Program-made: the position numbers and the translations under genes
Shown: positions 62,160 to 64,000 of the stretch, in pieces
Numbering within the stretch: the first letter of the stretch is position 1
Layout: every line of letters begins with the position of its first letter
Origin: Owenia fusiformis
Lineage: Eukaryota; Annelida; Polychaeta; Sabellida; Oweniidae
Direction of reading: 5' to 3'
Assembly: GCA_903813345.2 (NCBI GenBank)
Contig: CAIIXF020000008.1
Span: 3,481,341 to 3,545,340, forward strand
Length of the DNA stretch: 64,000 nt
Notes under the pieces: generated by a model
Databases searched by the model: none
The model's input: the letters and a program-made list of their open reading frames with translations, nothing else
What the model was told of the DNA's origin: nothing

Positions 62160-62791
62160 AGTCTTCACAGTTTGGGCCAGGTAGGTATACACACAAACTA
62201 TGACTGCGTTTTTGAACTGCCCGCGCATGTATATTGAATAATATATAATAAGTTTTCTCCCCAGGTATGACAAAAAGAACAAGGAACCCATGCGTTGCAA
62301 ATTACATGCTCACACGTTTTCAACAAAAACAGTTTATCCAAGCGCACTTAAAACCGCTAATTACGCTGTTACAACCTTGTCGACTGCTCGCGTGTGTCAA
62401 CCGCGTCTGCTCGTTGCTAGTGCACCGCAGAAGTTCCTCTGCAATAAACCGTGGTATTCCTTAAAAAGTGAGAGTGTAGGTGAGATTGGATAAGCTATTT
62501 TTGTTGAAAAACACATGGGCATGTAAGTTGCACTGCATGGCTCATTGTTCTTTTAGTGATACCTGGGGAGAACCTCATTAAAATATTACGCAATTCAGTA
62601 GGACCGCGGGCACACAAAAATACAGACTTGGGACATTAGGACAGTGTTATCTCTTACATTGGCCTTTGATGTTAATATATACGTGTTTAGTGTCACTGAA
62701 ATCGTTGAGAGCTTTCTCGGAAATAGAAGAAAATATGTTACCTCCAAATGACCAACACAGAATCTTGATCCTCGATTCATATCTCACTAAA
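62160..62791 (+). CDS. partial unknown gene: three phase-consistent candidate exons
   Basis: Candidate exons 62160-62180 (21-base microexon), 62265-62479 and 62691-62791. Each is bounded by good sites: TTGCTTACAG and CCAG/gtaggt; TTTTCTCCCCAG and GTAG/gtgaga; TGTTTAG and ACTAAA/gtaaat. Phases agree across both introns (2, then 1), leaving phase 0. The product would read VFTVWARYDKKNKEPMRCKL, then HAHTFSTKTVYPSALKT, and in the third exon SLKSLRAFSEIEENMLPPND, then QHRILILDSYLTK. No domain recognised, no start or stop found, so the gene would extend beyond both sides. The microexon is the weakest part. Confidence 0.4.
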
Positions 62792-64000
62792 GTAAATCAT
62801 GCAACGTTTCAAAATGATATTTCACCGGTTTTTCTATTCTACAAAAATTCCAACTGATTACAAAGTTACAGATCCAGCAGTGACGTTAAACGTGATTTGT
62901 CCTTAAGGAAATATATTTCAGGAAATCTTATCTTATGTTTGGTCGGTTGAAGCGCTAAGTAAATATACTTCCTAATAAATCTTTATAATAATGAAAAATC
63001 TATCGGTACGCTTCAAGAGTTAATAGACTTAGCACTGCGTGTAATAGATTTCTTAAAAGCTTTCACTGATTGCAAGTGACGCAAGCAGGCGTCAATATAC
63101 ACTACATATGTACAAACCCTACGCGACTGACTATATTTCAAATTTAAAAATGGCTCCTAATGCCTAAATCTGTGACTTTGGTTGCCATTGCACCACATGA
63201 GAATATTATATTAATTTATTTTTCTATGCATCAATTTATTGTACATGTTAATAAAAGATATAGGGTTATGATCTTGGAAAATTATTAGTTATACATTGAC
63301 CTTTTGTTCATCACGTACATATTGATCACGTTTGGAAACGTACTTTGGTGATATTACTACAACAATCGCGACAATCACGCCCCCTCTGTCTATATTTTCC
63401 GAAATTGTAGTTTGACGACTTTATAATGAGTTTACGTCTTACCTAAAATCCAGGCGCTGACACCAGTGTAATCTGGTAGTAGAAGGCTGTGCCTCGTTCA
63501 CTTTGTTTCAAGTACTAATACATCAATGTTGTATTGGAGGTCGTTTTGACCAGTTAGAGGTTCATTAATACTCCACCCCTTGATATAACTTACCAGCCTT
63601 TATTAGGTTTATATGTATAATTCACCGTGTTTTATTGAACATGATATAATTAAGTAATCGGGGAGATATAAACTGAGATTGATCCAAAGTTTACTACATT
63701 AGCTCTGTTTTATTAGAGTTGATTAATGTATAAGTTATGAAGAAACTAGAAACTCTTGATTGGTAATTGAATTAAATATAGAATTAGTTTGGTGTCCAGT
63801 GATAAGAATAATCCAATTGCGATAGAATATGCTTTTACTAACGCAAGTGAGGACTGTTTTGACAATTCCTAAAACTGTAATCATGATCAGCGTCCAGTGA
63901 TTAGTTTCCCATTTAGAATTCGGTTAAGAAATCTTATGTGGCTTATATTAATCCCAGGTTAACCCTAATATTATACTCTCTGGGTTGATTCATTTTTAAA
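62792..64000. other. intergenic or intronic to window end
   Basis: Nothing recognised. A minus-strand donor-like site at about 63437 (TTTTAG/gtaaga) has only a short open frame before it. Confidence 0.4.

Noticed and set aside
63437-63500. Minus-strand donor with short open frame (TTRLHWCQRLDF)
   Set aside because: Only about 20 codons open, no convincing acceptor.

Overview
The window is AT-rich, intron-rich animal DNA. It holds multi-exon genes with GT/AG introns, signal-peptide and GPI-anchored proteins, a LINE, many short terminal-inverted-repeat (TIR) elements and no prokaryote-like gene packing. The gene set (receptor guanylyl cyclase, small Reeler-domain proteins, ACSF2-like acyl-CoA synthetase) fits a marine invertebrate, perhaps a lophotrochozoan or invertebrate deuterostome. 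I cannot place it more precisely from sequence alone.

Layout. Positions 1-5.4 kb are mostly featureless, with one candidate exon near 2.1-2.3 kb. Positions 5.39-10.03 kb are a nested insertion: a minus-strand L1/Tx1-type LINE, with its reverse-transcriptase core deleted, lies between the long inverted repeats of a TA-flanked DNA transposon. Positions 11.24-26.34 kb are a complete 25-exon plus-strand gene for a single-pass receptor guanylyl cyclase of about 1,149 residues. Every exon-exon phase closes, and the total length is a multiple of three. Its introns carry several transposon relics. Positions 26.3-32 kb are intergenic, with an inverted pair of 15-bp minisatellites and a second copy of a 0.99-kb transposon also found in a cyclase intron.

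Positions 32.3-33.9 kb and 37.2-39.5 kb are two tandem paralogues encoding small, secreted, probably GPI-anchored Reeler-domain proteins with identical intron phases. Between them lie inverted repeats, fold-back sequences and a tandemly duplicated 0.63-kb block with a TTAA-flanked element. Positions 41.9-43.6 kb encode an acyl-CoA synthetase in one coding exon. From 43.7 kb to the end there is no large recognisable gene. The region holds fold-back and TIR elements plus a few short, well-bounded candidate exons: plus strand at 49.3 kb, minus strand at 54.9 and 58.5 kb, and a phase-consistent plus-strand trio at 62.16-62.79 kb.

The recognised genes do not form a pathway. The cyclase is a cGMP-producing membrane receptor, the Reeler proteins act outside the cell, and the synthetase activates a carboxylic acid, probably a fatty acid. 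No clear previously undescribed system emerged. The most unusual items are the paired 990-bp transposons with a conserved reading frame, the element whose inverted ends are 15-bp tandem arrays, the duplicated splice-donor region in the cyclase, and the orphan exons.
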